Shown here: in pieces, positions 63,485 through 64,000 of the stretch
Layout of the letters: each line of letters opens with the position of its first letter
Numbering within the stretch: position 1 is the first letter of the stretch
Assembly (NCBI RefSeq): GCF_023923225.1
Contig: NZ_CP099489.1
Coordinates: forward strand, 744,001 to 808,000
Source: Ornithinimicrobium faecis
GTDB lineage: Bacteria; Actinomycetota; Actinomycetes; Actinomycetales; Dermatophilaceae
DNA length: 64,000 nucleotides
Direction of reading: 5' to 3'
Notes under the pieces: model-generated
Told to the model about the DNA's origin: nothing
Seen by the model: the letters and a program-made list of their open reading frames with translations, nothing else
The model's database searches: none
Made by a program: the position numbers and the translations under genes

Positions 63485-64000
63485 TCATGTGAGACTTCCC
63501 AGCCGTCTGCCCATCACAGTGAGCGCGACACAGGCGAGCAAGATAAGCCATACAACTTGTATGGCCGTGCTTCCCCACCCACCCAGCGTGACGGTTGTGC
63601 CGTGGCCCGCTGGCCACGCAGGATGCAGGGCGACCAGCGGTGTCGTAGCCGCCAGGCCCACCATTGCGATCAAGGCCGAGGGTGGACCGTGAGACCTCGA
63701 ACGCACGAACCAGCCCACGAGGCCGTACAGCAAAGATTGGACCGAGCCCAGCAGCACGAACTGAATAGAAGGCCAGACGATGGACGCGGTGAGTGTGAGG
63801 CCCGCTGCGTGCAGCCAGGACACTTGCGCCAGTACCACAACGGTCCACGCCAGAAACGTGATCATCCACAGTTGCGCGGCGTGTCTGCACAGGAGCCCTC
63901 CCCATCGGACCTCGCGAACACGCAGCACATGTGCCATACGCGGCAGCAGGCCCTCCAACTGAAAGACCAAGGTCGCTGCGGGTAGAACACTGATGACGAT
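63485..64000 (-). CDS. ABC exporter membrane subunit, 5' end outside the window
   Basis: At least 171 residues, open at the right edge, with four hydrophobic segments (MITFLAWTVVVLAQVSWLHA, VWPSIQFVLLGSVQSLLYGL, LIAMVGLAATTPLVALHP, AIQVVWLILLACVALTV). Its end is 22 bases before the ATPase gene, so it is the likely permease. The sequence AAALHPAWPAGHG has no recognised motif. Partial; a specific substrate cannot be given. Confidence 0.75.
   Translation of the reverse strand: MVISVLPAATLVFQLEGLLPRMAHVLRVREVRWGGLLCRHAAQLWMITFLAWTVVVLAQVSWLHAAGLTLTASIVWPSIQFVLLGSVQSLLYGLVGWFVRSRSHGPPSALIAMVGLAATTPLVALHPAWPAGHGTTVTLGGWGSTAIQVVWLILLACVALTVMGRRLGSLT

Overview
This is a GC-rich chromosomal window from an actinobacterium, most likely a member of the Micrococcales close to Intrasporangiaceae or Ornithinimicrobium. 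The placement rests on mycothiol genes (mshA, mshD, mscR), CarD, SenX3-RegX3, an HbhA-like protein with its XRE neighbour, DUF2516, DUF3263 and LpqE, and on gene order shared with mycobacteria (glnR-mshD; XRE-hbhA-DUF2516; mshA-ybjN-phosphoglycerate mutase-senX3-regX3; lpqE-carD-ispD-ispF-cysS-rlmB). The species is an inference. Almost everything reads as ordinary chromosomal core; no prophage, integrase, intact insertion sequence or CRISPR array was seen.

Layout. 1-7250: start of ppk1 (cut by the left edge), the glnR-mshD operon, a membrane protein, a nitrobindin-like protein, an LCP cell-wall ligase, ygfZ and a beta-keto-acid cleavage enzyme. 7260-12280: an XRE regulator with a perfect palindrome, an hbhA-like gene with a very long Lys/Ala/Thr/Ser tail, asparaginase, dtd, DUF2516, a hydrolase and a cupin. 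12290-20640: methyltransferase, mshA, ybjN, gpmI, regX3, senX3, phoU, lpqE. 20820-24390: carD, an unusual ispD-P-loop kinase fusion, an LLM oxidoreductase, ispF. 24400-28490: mycothiol-dependent formaldehyde oxidation (mscR plus a metallo-hydrolase), DUF6412 with a YidC paralogue, an SRPBCC protein. 28490-31470: a four-gene NarL-type two-component operon. 31580-35710: cysS, rlmB, a Nudix enzyme, a DUF4032 kinase-like protein.

35800-44620: a maltose/maltodextrin-type ABC system (ATPase divergent from malE-malF-malG-lacI regulator), then the trehalose operon otsA-otsB. 44860-49350: a membrane-anchored Ser/Thr kinase, short tandem repeats, a c-di-AMP riboswitch, an Rpf-type resuscitation factor, tRNA-Thr(TGT) and a SurA-like lipoprotein. 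49540-56700: FUSC transporter, SDR and acyl-CoA dehydrogenase, then an HTH-TOBE regulator with modA-modB-modC. 56840-62570: a co-directional run cstA, CC-star small protein, ArsA-family ATPase, SGNH hydrolase, VOC protein, preceded by ung and DUF3263. 62580-64000: a lower-GC ABC exporter island running off the right edge.

Three general features stand out. Many genes start with the start codon 6-7 bases after a TANNNT box, which implies leaderless transcripts; I used this to choose starts. Tyrosine is often encoded by TAT although other third positions are nearly all G or C. Two intergenic regions 19 kb apart carry the same structured repeat with a conserved core and different but still self-complementary outer arms.
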